64,000 nucleotides of DNA from Chenopodium formosanum (lineage: Eukaryota > Streptophyta > Magnoliopsida > Caryophyllales > Amaranthaceae). The stretch is taken from contig CM044868.1 of assembly GCA_024500155.1 (NCBI GenBank), positions 37,363,665 through 37,427,664 on the forward strand. Direction: 5' to 3'. Shown piece by piece: positions 22,569 to 34,308 of the stretch. The notes below the pieces were generated by a model. The model was not told the DNA's origin and searched no databases. It saw nothing but the letters and a program-made list of their open reading frames with translations. Every line of letters begins with the position of its first letter. The stretch's first letter is position 1. Made by a program: the position numbers and the translations under genes.

Positions 22569-24379
22569 TAACATTTGGGTGGACTCTCTTGAGTTTTTTC
22601 CAACTGTTAAAGATGCTTGGGATGTAGCTTTTGCTGGAACTCCTATGTTTCAATGTGTTAAGAAGCTGAGAGAGGTGAAAAAGGTGCTGAAATAGTTTAT
22701 AATGGTGAACATTTCTTGTATTGAAACTGAGGATGCTATTGCTGAGAAGCATCTGCTTGAAATTCAGGCCAAACTTCAAGATGATCTTGGGAATGCAGAC
22801 CTGATCTCCCTGGAAAGGGAAGCTAGAGTGAGCTATGCTAAAACTCACCTTGATAGATAAAATTTCTTGAAGCAAAAGGCTAAGGTTCAGTGGCTCAAAG
22901 ATGGTGACATGAATTTTTCTTTCTTTCATGCCATCATTAGGTAGAGAAGACTCCTCAATAACATTTATTCTATTGTGAACAGTGAGGGGGAGATGACAAA
23001 CGATCCTAGGACAGTTTGTGATACTTTCTTGGAGTACTATATGGGGCTCCTTGGCACTGATGCTCCAGTGATGGTTAGTTTTCATCATGTTGTTATTGCT
23101 GAGGGAAACATCCTTTCTGATGATTAAGGGATTGCGATTTGTAGACCTTTTTTCTGAGCAAGAGGTGAAGTCTGCTTTGTAGAGCATTGATGATGATAAG
23201 GCACCAAGACCTGATGGGTTTTCCAGCAAATTTTTCAAGGCTGCCTGTCACATTGTTGGTTCTGACATCACTAAAGCAGTTTTGGATTTCTTTAGATATT
23301 GTCAGCTTCTCAAACAGATTAATACCATTACCTTGACCTTGAATCCTAAGGTGGAACTTGCTAATAAGGTCACTCAATTAAGACCTATAGCCTTTTGCAA
23401 TGTTGTCTACAAGATCATTTCTAAAATTATTTGTTCTAGATTGAAGGAAGCTTTACTTGGCTTGATTAATGATTGTCAAGGAGCATTTGTGTCTGGCAGA
23501 TCCATTCTTGATAACATCTTAATCTGTCAAGATATGCTGAAAGCTTACAAAAATAAATGGAAGCCTCCTAGATGTCCCATTAAAGTGGATCTCATGAAAG
23601 CTTATGATTATGTAAGTTGGGATTTGATTCAAGAGTTGATGATTGCCCTTAATTTTCCTAGCCGATTTATTTCTTGGGTGATGTAATGTGTTTCTACTCC
23701 CTCTTTCTCCTTGGTGCTTAATGGGGGGTCCTATGGTTTTATTAAAGGCAGAAAGGGTGTGAGGCAAGGTGATCCTATGTCCCCTCTCTTGTTTGTTATT
23801 GTGATGGAATATCTCTCAAGACTATTGACAAAAATTGGGCAGAAAAGGAGATTTAAGTATCATCAAAGATGTTCTTCCCTTGCTTTGAATTCATTTGATC
23901 TTTGCTAATGATCTAATGTTGTTCTCTTACAGGAATATTGAGTATGTCAAGCTTTTAATTAAAGCATTGAAAACTTTTGAAGCTAGATCTTGACTGTAGG
24001 CTAACTTGGAGAAGACTGCAATTTACTTTTGCAATGTCAAGCAGCATACTTAGGATAATATTCTAGAGCATTCTGGTTTTGTGAAGGGTGATATGCCTTT
24101 CAGATATCTTGGGATTCCTTTGAATGCAAAATATTTAAAAATTGTGGATTATGACTGCTTGATAGGTAAAATGCTGGCTAGATTGCACTGTTGGAGCAGT
24201 AAAAATCTGTCTAATACTTCTAGGGTTACTCTCATCAATGTTGTCTTGATGAGTTTGCATACATACTGGGCTTAGAGTGTTTTGCAGCCCAAGACAGTCA
24301 TTAACAGGATTACTCAGCTCTGCAGAGCTTTTCTTTGGAGTGGAAATGTTGTCTTTTTTAAGGCTCCTCCTATTGCCTG
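22569..24379 (+). pseudogene. LINE reverse transcriptase, decayed
   Basis: Recognisable RT blocks in order: KAPRPDGF near 23200, LRPIAFCNVVYKIISK near 23380, the KAYDYVSW motif near 23600 and GVRQGDPMSPLLFV near 23760. FANDLMLF near 23905 stands where active enzymes have [FY]ADD, so one catalytic aspartate is replaced by asparagine. Several in-frame stops and at least two frameshifts break the frame. The order and spacing are those of plant L1-clade LINEs, and the adjacent piece at 26850 continues the same ORF. It cannot encode an active enzyme. Confidence 0.85.
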
Positions 24380-26844
24380 TGTAATACCCCGTATTTTCAT
24401 ACGTATTTTCTAATTAATTAATTAAGAATTATTGTATAAAAAGGGTATTTTAGTAAATTTATTATTTGGAGCGAAAATAATATTTGAATTTTGGTGCCAA
24501 AAGTATTTTAAAAAGTAATCATTTTTTTCGGATAAGATATATATTATCCATTTATCCTATTTTAAAAACCGGATTATTTACATATTTCGGATATTTTAAT
24601 TAAAGCAAAATAATATTTTATTAATTATTTTATTATGGCCGAATTTTTCCAATAATTAGCAAGGATTTTCGGATTTTCCATGTATTGAAAATCTGATTTT
24701 TCTTGATTATTTATTGGTAAATAATTGGTATTTAATTAATTAATTATTTAATTATTTATTCTATATTTTTATACAATTATTTTATTCCTTAAAAATCGAG
24801 CAAAATCTTCCTAAATATATCTAGAGAATCCCAAAATTTGAGATATGGTAAACTCAATATTTTCGGCCCTCATGAATTATTTTGGGGGAATTAATTTGTA
24901 AAATTATATTTTTAATTATCTCCTAAAAATCTCTAATTTTCCTAAATTCTAATTCTCCATCTTTTTAATATCTAATCATCATATTTTCTTGCCAATCATT
25001 CTTCTTAATTATTCCCCAAGTAATTCTATTTTCCTTATTCTTTTCATGACATACATACCTTCCATATTCAAGTATACACAATCACCTTAATATCCAAACT
25101 TTCCTTAATTCTTTTACTCACTTCTCCAAGTAATCCCTTAAACCCTACTTACCATAATTCTTCCCAAATTCTCTTGCCATAATTCTTGCATGAGCTAGCC
25201 TATAAATACATATCTCTCACATTCTTCACACTAATTCTCTTCTTTTCTTCTCCTCAATTTTACACAAACCATCCCGTTTATCTTTGAAGCCAATTTTTGG
25301 GCACTTCCGGTAAGTTTTTGGGGTATTAACGTTTCATATAAGATTGTTCCTCTCGAAAAGTCCTTGAGGTAAGGCTCAAGAATCACCCAATTCAGAGTTA
25401 TATTGAAGGAGTTATGGCCTCTACAAATTCTGCCTATTCTTTCCAACGAAAATTCAATTCTCTTTAAACCTATTCCTTTATCTTCTTCATGGTTAGTTTT
25501 CTAAAATACAAATACCTATTTCAAAGCTATAATTTTATATTAAAGTATTATTTTAAAAGATTTTTATGGTCCATGCACATTAGATTTGAGTTTATGTTGT
25601 AATAACCTTATGGTTATGTTATTTGCAAGGTGTATTCGTGATTGAATTTTGAAAGTGCGAAGTGTTGATTGATATTTGGAATCAAGGTTCTTGAGGTTAT
25701 TTTTGTGTGGTTTTTCTATCAAGGATCAAGGTACGTTTAGGTGGCTAGATACCTTTTAAAGTGATTGGTTTTAATAACATGTTTTACATGATTTGATTAG
25801 TGATTGAATTAAATTTATTTGAATTATGATTTTGAAATAAATTATGTTTGAAGGTATTTATTTTAATAAAAGTATTTTGAATTATTGATTTTTAAATCAT
25901 GTTTTGAATGGTTTGGATTACTTATCGTGTTTAAATAAAGGAATGGATTTTAAAAGGTTTGTTAAATTAAATAATGGTTTTTCTAGGATGATTTGTTGAT
26001 TTTGAAAAGTTATTAATATGAGATTTTATTCTCAAGTTTTTATTTACAAGGTTTGATTTGAAGGCATGTGGAATTAATGAAAAAGGATTTTGAATTAAAT
26101 TGGAACTATTGGATATTAAAAGCATTTATTGAATCATTGAATTATTATTATTAATGCTTTGTAAGCATGTTGGTAATCCCACTATGCGGATTTGGTTTAT
26201 TGATAAGGGCTTGGACTTTGTATAACAGGGTCTTTCCTCAAGAATAGCCTTGTAATATAAGGAGACTAGCTTGGGGGGTGTGCTCACTTGGGTAAGGAAT
26301 TAGATTAAAAGGAATTGGTTCTTAATAAAGGAATTGGTTTTATTAAGTATTATTTTGAGTATTGAATCATTGGAGTTGATTTTGGAATAATGAGTTTGAA
26401 ATTATTGGATTAATTATTGGAATTGATATTAAAACCATGTTTGCAAATAAATTGAGTTTACATTATCTTGCACTTATCGTACTTAGCATAATTTGCTAAT
26501 CCGTACTTCTTATTTGTTTTGGTTCGCCCTGTTTACCGAAATGGTAAGCAGTGTTGATTATTTTTAGGTGGAGTCATGAATGAGCATATGGGAGTCTTGG
26601 GATTTACTTCACCTAGTTTAGGAATGTTGGTCTTGTCTTTATTTTGAGTACTCATAACAATGTTACTATTTTTATAAGTATTAATAAAAGAAAGTTGAGT
26701 TTCCGCTGCAAGTTTTGTTGTTGAGTTAGTATTTTGAGTAACCTTGCGTAATCACGCGGCGGTAATACGCCCAATTCTATCTCTACGGTATAGTTATACG
26801 TATTATACTGGTATTTCCGTAGAGGGAGATTCGAGGGTGTTACA
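24380..26844 (+). mobile_element. solo LTR D1 (2465 bp), TSD gcctg
   Basis: It begins TGTAATACCCCGTATTTTC and ends GAGGGTGTTACA. Duplications gcctg lie at 24375-24379 and 26845-26849, and the flanking LINE frame continues across. Long LTRs with these termini are common in plant chromoviruses of the Tekay/Del type; that assignment is inference. It is related to D2 (43808-46338) and to the tail at 57464-57608. All three share a TTTCCGCTG segment and a GGCGGTA...GCC box about 100 bp before the end. Confidence 0.85.
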
Positions 26845-26849
26845 GCCTG

Positions 26850-27208
26850 GGATAGGATTTGCAGACCTAAAAAGGCAAGTGGTTTAGGGATTAGAAATTA
26901 CAGTAATTGGAATAGGGCTGCTTTGGGTGCCTATGTTTGGAAGATAGCCAAGAAAACTGACTCATCATGGGTAAAATGGGTGCATTCAGTTTATATCAAG
27001 GGTGGGGATTGGTGGGATCACATCCCAAAGAAAGATGCTGGTTGGGCATGGAAACTGTTATGCAAGGTGAAAGATGAAATGAAAGCTGGATTTATGAGTG
27101 AGGACTGGCTGAATAAGAAATATAAGATCAAGGGTGGGTATACTAAGTTGTAGGGTGATATGGGAAAGGTTCCTTGGTATAATTGGATTTGGGACTATTT
27201 TATTGTCC
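26850..27208 (+). pseudogene. LINE segment after the reverse transcriptase
   Basis: It encodes WDRICRPKKASGLGIRN... and VWKIAKKTDSSWVKWVHSVY, the typical stretch between RT and the zinc-finger domain of plant LINEs. An in-frame stop lies near 27151. It ends at the TSD (27204-27208) of the family C element and resumes at 37172. Confidence 0.8.
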
Positions 27209-30060
27209 TGATAAGTGACTTTTATGTCACTTTTAGGGTGTTTATTGAGTCGTATTCCGGCTTATTTTCCAATAATTTCAACTTTTATATCCTTTATTTC
27301 TATTATTTTATTATTCTTGTCTTTTATTCTTTATTTTGAGTATTTTTGTAATATTCTATAGTTTTTAGTTTATTTTCGTGTTTTATTTTATTTTTCTTTC
27401 TTTTAATGTTTGTAGTTTAAGTCTTTAGTTTATATTTTTAATAATTTCTCTTTTTATCTCGTTTTCTTATTTATTTTAGTTTCGTATTTTATTTTATTTT
27501 ATTTTATTTCATTTAATTTTATTATTTCTTTAGTTTTAGCATCTTATTTTATTTTATTTTATTTTACTTTATTTATCTTATTTTATTTTACTTTATTTTA
27601 CTTTATTTTATTTATTTTATTTTATTTTCCAATTCACCCTCGTGTTTTTGGTTGTAGGTGTTCCGGGTTTCAAAGTCATGTTCGAGTTCAAAGTCCGAGA
27701 TCCGAGGCACATGACTTGAGCCAACCCCTGCTGCCAGCTTAACCATCACCACACCATCCCTTAACCTCCACCACACAACTCCCCTGCTCCACAACTCTCC
27801 TTCTCCACTACTCCCAGCTCCTCAACACCACCAGCCCTCACAGCAACGCTGCCCACCCAACATCACCAGCAGCAACCACCACCTCTGCCACCATTTTAAC
27901 CCACGTCACACACTCACCAACAACCCCAATTTCCAGCCACCGCAACCAATTCACCCAAGCAAACCCCAACACCACCATTACACCAGCCACCGCCAAAACC
28001 ACCATCAATCATCACCAAACCGCAACAATTCGCAACACCACCTCTCAGCCCTCTCAAAACCACAAACCACCACACATCACAACACCAACAGCAACAGCAG
28101 CGACAACAACCATCAACAACACCAACATCGCACCTCCCCTGCTCCCTCAGCTCACAATCAATTCCACCACTGCTGCCCTTAATCATCACCCACGCAACAC
28201 ACCCACAACTCCAACCAAACCCACGAAAAAACCACCACCACACGCGCACTTCCCCTGCTTCTCCCCTGCTCCTCCCAATCGCACCGAAACCACCACGCAA
28301 CTCCACCAATCCCAGCCTAAACTCTTCACCAATTCTCACCAATTAAACCACCAACACCACCGTCACCTCCCATTTCGCCACCAAACCGCCAGCAATTACC
28401 ACCTTAATTCAACCCCCGTAACACCAATTAAACCACCAGCCCTTCACCCACAATTAACCACCCAAATATCCAACCCAATTACTCACCAATTACAGCCGCA
28501 TTTCGCCCAACACCCAAACTCACAGAGCTGTTACTCGCGGCCGCGCAACCCTGTCAGAAAGCGCACAAAATGGAGTCCTAAATCAGATTCAAGGCAGAAG
28601 CTTTGCGCGACCTGTGTGTGTCTTCTGTGCGGGCGCGCAATCGTGGGTCAATCACGAGCTTTTCACGTGATTTTTAATGAGAATTGAACGGCTTTAATTG
28701 ATGCTTGATTGATGACGATGAGGATTGACGGTGGTGATTATGATAATTGATGATGCGTGATGGTGATGATGAAAAAAAACAGAGCAGCCGAATGAAAGAG
28801 AAGGAAATCGGGTCTGATGGGATTTGGGGGCCTTTGGGATTTTAATTTCTTTTAATTTTACTTTTATTTTCCTTTTCTATTTCCTTTTTCTTTTTTCTTT
28901 TGTTTGTTTTATTTTATTTTCCATTTCATTTTCTCTTTTCTTTTATTTTCATAGCTTGTATATAAATACCCATTTTTGGGGTAATTAAAGGGGGGGCCAT
29001 TATGCTATTTTCTTAGTTAGTTTAGGAGAGCTTCTCTCTCTTAGGGTTAGATTAGAAAGTTTTTAGAGAGATAAAGTAGATTATTGCTCAATTTTCTTCC
29101 AAGTAATCAATTTTGGTCAAGTTTAATTTCCAATCAAGCAATTCCTTCAAGTTTTCATCTTTCATTAATCCTCTCTCTAGTAATCTCTAATCCTTTCCTT
29201 TAGCTTTATTTATTTGCTTTATTGTTGCTTATTTTTGTTAGTCTTTTTAGTTCATCTAGTTATTATTGTTTTCATTGTTTTTAATCATGTTTTGTTTTGT
29301 GTTTCTTGAATATATTTTTGGTTTTGCTATTATGTTTAATCTCCTTTCTCTAGGCTAATCTTTTAGCTAGGGGAAGGGGGTGGAAAATATGTGTTGAATG
29401 TTGGATGAATGATGATAGTGGATTGATTACATGCCTTAAATTGATGAAAGATATGATTTTTATTGACTTGAGATTATTGTAGCACTTTATTTGATTGCCT
29501 TCTAGTTTAAATGCATGAAAATGATTTGAACTAGATTTAGATCATTTCTATTTTAATGATTGCATGAGAATGAGTTGTTAAAAATGGAGTTTCATGTATT
29601 GTGCCCCTTTATTCTTTGGTTAGCTTGTGCCTAATGGGATGCATGAGAATGATCCTAATTAGCATAGACCTCTTTCATTGATTTGCCTAGACTATTGTAT
29701 GAGAATGAATTGTTTAGGTAGGATCTTGTGTTCTTTGGCATGTTCTTCATGATAACTATGATTATTCCCCTTTTTTCTAATCATGTTTGACACCCCCGTA
29801 TCCCTAGCGTTGTTCTTTCTTGATTTTATTCGTCTTTATCTTTGCTTATTCGTAGTTTAGTGCTTTTTATCCAAAAAAAAAATTTCAACAAAATTATCCT
29901 TTCCTTGACTTTTGCTTAGCGAATTTAGTGTATAGCTCGCATGCTTCCTTTTGGGTTCGACCCTTTACTTACCCCTATACACGTATTAGGGTAGTTTAGG
30001 TTTTATAAATTGTTAATTTGATTAGGGTTAGTAGACTAACGACACTATTAATCCCGATCA
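27209..30060 (+). repeat. 5' LTR of element C (2852 bp)
   Basis: It starts TGATAAGTGAC and ends AATCCCGATCA. Internal order: interrupted palindrome AGTGAC/GTCACT at the start, TTTTATT-rich tract (27360-27630), C/A-rich tract (27720-28500), GC-rich patch with GCGCGC and GGCCGC words (28535-28660). A pyrimidine tract, TATATAAATA at about 28966 and a CT-rich leader follow. Confidence 0.9.
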
Positions 30061-30064
30061 AATT

Positions 30065-30083
30065 TTGGCGCCGTTGCCGGGGA
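30065..30083 (+). promoter_or_regulatory. primer-binding site of element C
   Basis: TTGGCGCCGTTGCCGGGGA begins four bases after the LTR end. It is the same PBS class as in A1 (13514). Confidence 0.9.
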
Positions 30084-30218
30084 AGCGGCTTGTTTAGCAT
30101 TTATTTTTGCTATTGTTAGAGTCATTTTATTTGCTTTCTTTTTATTATTTTGACTTTTTTTTAATCCTACTTGTCATTGCTAATCGTGTGCTTAGCTTTG
30201 TTGTATTCAAAGAGAGAT

Positions 30219-32080
30219 ATGGCAAGACAAGAGGATGACCTTCTTTTTAGGGAGTTTGGAAATCCGGAAGTCTATGAGCTCACGAGTGGTATACTTCTCC
30301 CAACCACCGAGTCTAATTTCACAATCCATCCACAATATGCTAGGATGGTACAAGTTGAGCAATTTTTCGGAAGTGCAAGTGAAGACCCATTGAGCATTTG
30401 GACCGATTCCTTGAGTTGTGTGCAATGATGCAAACAAATGAAGTGAGCCAAGATTACATTCGTATGCATCTCTTTCGGCAATCTCTCACCGGAAGAGCAA
30501 AGAAATGGCTCAAGCTTTTGAAGCCCAACTCTCTCACCACATGGAAAGATGTTGCGAAGGCCTTTCTCAAGAGGTTCATTTTCGATGAGCAAACCGCAAA
30601 AATGAGGAGGAAGATAGCTTCTTTTGAGCAAGAACCGGATGAAACTCTTGGGGAAGCATGGGAAAGGTTTAAGGATATGATTAGAGCATGTCCTAACCAT
30701 GGATTCAACCATAATTTGCTCATGAGATTCTTTTATGATGGCTTAGAGCCAATTTCAAGAACCAATCTAGATGCGGGTGCCGGTGGCCAATTGATTAAGA
30801 TCCCTCAAAGCCAAGTTGAAGCTATAATTGAAGAGGTGGCTACTAGCTATTCTTGGGGAGGTCAAAGAAGGTCCCAAGGAAAGCAAGGTGATCTTTATGA
30901 GTTGGAGAAAGTCGGTCAACTTAAGCACATAGTTGAACTCTTGAATGAAGGTCTTTCCAAGTTGAACTCAAGTGTAGGTTTGGGTTCAAAACTGTCACAA
31001 ATCATTGATTTCTCATGTGCTTGTTGTGGTGGGACGGATCATGATGCATCGTATTGTAGAGAGTTCAATCCCAAGCAAGGTGAGGCATTGACTTTGAGGG
31101 AAGGAGAGTTTGTAACCCAAGCTCAATCTCAACAACTTCAACAACCTCCAAAGCAAGAAAACTCCTACCTCCAAGATGAACCTCTTTTCAGTCCTCTAAA
31201 CCAAAATTTTTCTCACCCTTCCATCCAAATGGGGAACTTTCAAGATCAACATCATGACCAAAATCCTCAAGCGTATGAAGAACAATTGCCACCCAACCAC
31301 ACTCAAACTCAAATTCTTCAACAACGTCGGATTATCACTCAACAATTTCAAGAGATCAAATCTCACAATGAAGTTGTTGACTCCCAACTAGCCAACATTT
31401 CTTCTCTCCATTCAACCACAAAACTCCCCTTATAATCATCTACTAACCCTTCACATGCTTATCATCTCGAAACTTGCAAGGAGGATGAGAGTAAAGAAGA
31501 CAAGGTTGTGGAGGATGTGGTTGAGAAGAAGGTTCAAGAACAAAATGAGGAGCCATTAGATTTTAGTGAACCAAACAAGTTTGAAGGCCCGGTTCCCTTC
31601 CCTTGTAGGCTAGTTGAGAATGTTGTTTTGAAGAGCCCTATGGCAATGAGCGTATGTAGAGTTGATGTGGTCGATGGTGTGATGGATAATGAGAGCTTAC
31701 CTCCATGTGATGGTAAGGTGACAATGAGGTATGATGACTTTCTTGAAGTTCCTGCTTGGTTTGAAGGCTCTCTTGAGGAAGGTGAGGTTGCCCTTCCTAA
31801 TATCGAGGATTCAAAGCTTCATCGCCCTTTTAGAAGAAACAACAAGAAGAAGAGAAAAAGAAAAGATGAGCCACCATTGGCTCTTGATTCATTCCCTCCT
31901 TTCCCTTGTGGTGATTTGAGACCTCAAGGAATGCTAGTTCTCAAGCTTGGGGGCATCTATGATTCAATCCTCAAGTTGATGAGGGTGATGTTTTTTATTC
32001 CACCTTGAAGGAGGTGAAGGGTCAAGCTAGAGACCATAAACAAGCGCTTCCCGGGAGGCAACCCGGAGGATTTCTACCCC
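30219..32080 (+). pseudogene. family C gag polyprotein (Athila-like), frameshifted
   Basis: The ATG at 30219 opens MARQEDDLLFREFGNP.... The frame shifts near 30394, where the alignment with typical gag suggests one missing base. A long retrotrans_gag region then follows (30398-31435) with WERFKDMIRACPNHG and LMRFFYDGL. A zinc knuckle with C-x2-C-x4-H-x4-C spacing lies at about 31017-31060 (CACCGGTDHDASYC). After a TAA at 31433 the same frame continues to 32008 with an acidic part and a basic KKKRKRK patch, a possible nuclear signal. In a third frame the tail reads DHKQALPGRQPGG (to about 32070). Gag normally packages element RNA into cytoplasmic particles. This copy is broken by at least two frameshifts and one stop. 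No pol follows, unlike autonomous Athila elements. Confidence 0.85.
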
Positions 32081-32089
32081 TTTTTCTCC

Positions 32090-34308
32090 CCCTCCTTTCT
32101 TTTTCTTTTTGTTTTCTTTCTTTGTTTTCTTTTAATGTTTTCTTTTATGTCTTGTCTTGCCTTGTAGGTTGCATTTTGGAAGCTTGGAGCGGAGTGACAT
32201 TTGGTGAACTAGATTTTATGCTCTATTATTCTTTTAAGCCAACCTCTCGGTGAGACCTTTCTTGTTTTCACTCTTTTAATTTTTCTTTGAGTGCTTAGTT
32301 TAAGGTTAGTTTAGGAAGAAGTTGAATGGTTCAAGGTTGTTTGCATTGGTTCTAAGGAACCTGGGATCGTTGATGTTGTTATCAACGGTCATTTGTATGA
32401 CGAATGGGATTTACTTGAATTACATGCCTCATTTGTGAACCTTTTTATTTCTTCCTCTTGTTTTTGTGTTTTTTTTCCCTTTTATGTGACAAACATGGCT
32501 ATGACGAGTTGAAATTATTTTAATTTGGAATTGCTCATTCATTTGGATTTGTGTGCCTTTCATGATGATGTGTCTTTGAATGCTTATCTTCTTAGTTGAT
32601 GAGGGTTTGCACGGTTTGAGAATGCTTTGGGTTGAGTTAGACACATTGTAAGCTAAGGTAGCCCGGTTTAGAACTTTTGAGGACGTTTGAACCCCTAGTT
32701 CACGGGAAAGTGGTAAGATGGTGTTGCTCTCTATGGTGAATAGGATTCCCTTGGTTGGTATTTGCTTATTTCTTATCCCGTGTGAGCGTCATTTGTTGTA
32801 GCCTTCATCATTCTTGTGAGCGGCATTTAGGATCCTTAACTATGCATAACTTAATCCTTGTGTTGTCCTCTAGCTCCCAAGATCGTGACCAAGCAACTCT
32901 AGGGGAGGAAAAGGGCGCCACTTTTCTCATTTTTCTTTATCTTCTTTTTGTTTTGTTACTTATTTTGTTTTTATTTCGCATTTGCTCCTCTTGCCAACCC
33001 TTTGAGCCTATTCCCTTTCTTGATTATGAGCCACATTACAAGCCTTATGACCCTTCGTTTCCCTAACCCTTAGTTTGTGAAGCATTTCGGTTTAAGAGTT
33101 TGTTTTGTGTTGTAATAAAATGAGAAAGTATTATGCTTTTTGTACCAAGCAAGAAAAGTAAATTGTATATATTGTGTGAAATAAAGCAAATGTTAAGAAA
33201 AAGCCGTCTAAAGTTAAAAAAGGCAAGGATAACAAATTAAATATATATAAAAAAAAATTAAAAAAAAATAAAAAAATAAAAAAAATAAATAAATAAATAA
33301 ATTTAAAATTAGTTTGGTTTCGTTTTCTTCCCTAGTTTAAGCATTGAGGACAATGCTTTGTTCAAGCTTGGGGGGGAGCGTTACTTCGTTTTTGTTTTTA
33401 TTGAGTGTCGGTGTCGAATAAGCTTGGGGGAGATGGCATTATTGGTATTTTTGTTTGATGTTTGGTGATTTCTTGAGTTTGTTTTTGAGGTTTGATCACC
33501 CTTTTGCTTCACTTAGGAAATATCACCAAAATTTTCAAATTTTTGCCCCGCCTTGACCCTTAGCCTTACGTTACAACCCTAGTAAAGACCCTTTGACTTT
33601 AGAGGGGTGAGGTCAATGACCGGTGGAGGGAGATAGATTTCAACCCTATGGAGAGAGTATGCATAGTTGAGATGTCGGGATGACCTTATGATTCCACATA
33701 AAAATTTCTTTTTTCGGTTCCCTCGAGGAATCATGAGGAGCTAACTAAGGGATGATTTGAAGCTAGTGGAGAGAACGTGGACCGTCTTGGATGGGGCTAG
33801 GGCGGAGAGTGAAATCATTAGTTCTCTATGCTTAGCTTAGGTTTGTCTCTTTCAACCATGAGCATCTCGGAATGTGTATTCCCTCATTTAATTAAGAAAG
33901 GTGAGCATTCTTTAGTGCATGTCTCTATGTTTTGAGTCCGAATGGAGCATTTTCTATCTAAAAGCTTGTTTGGTTTTCTTAAGCCTTGTCATGTCATGTT
34001 GGTCGTGGTTGTGCTTGCTTTTTGTTTTTGCTTTTCTTTTTCTTTTTGTTTTGCCTTGGTTTTGTTTAGAGTTGTGGGTTAAACTCTTAGGACACCCTCA
34101 CGAGAGGACACTCGTCCTCTAGGGCGATCTAGGGGTTTAAAGGGCTTGTCATTAGTTGCTAAAAGGGACCGTGATTCCTACGAAAGTGATTTAGTGTACA
34201 TTCTTGTCTCCTTTAGTGTTCTAGCTTTGCTTGAATAAATCATTCTCCTTCTCCCGTGTTTCATGTCAATTTGCTCGAGGACGAGCAAAAGGTAAGCTTG
34301 GGGGAGTT
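32090..34308 (+). other. non-coding 3' region, stem-loops and PPT of element C
   Basis: Conserved non-coding blocks are shared with family A (6742-8340). The internal module AAGCATTG-AGGA-CAATGCTT (33339-33358) is followed by AAGCTTGGGGGGG, then by another AAGCTTGGGGG near 33420. The terminal module TTTGCTCG-AGGA-CGAGCAAA lies at 34270-34289, with the PPT at 34293-34308 directly before the 3' LTR. An A-rich low-complexity stretch lies at 33240-33305. I see no reliable coding sequence. Confidence 0.75.

Noticed and set aside
22561..23238. 225-codon minus-strand ORF
   Set aside because: It is antisense to the LINE reverse transcriptase, which has clear family motifs on the plus strand.
27914..28342. 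142-codon minus-strand Gly/Cys/Val-rich ORF, repeated at 35014-35442
   Set aside because: Both copies are the same LTR segment read against the C/A-rich tract. Identity is due to LTR duplication, not coding selection.
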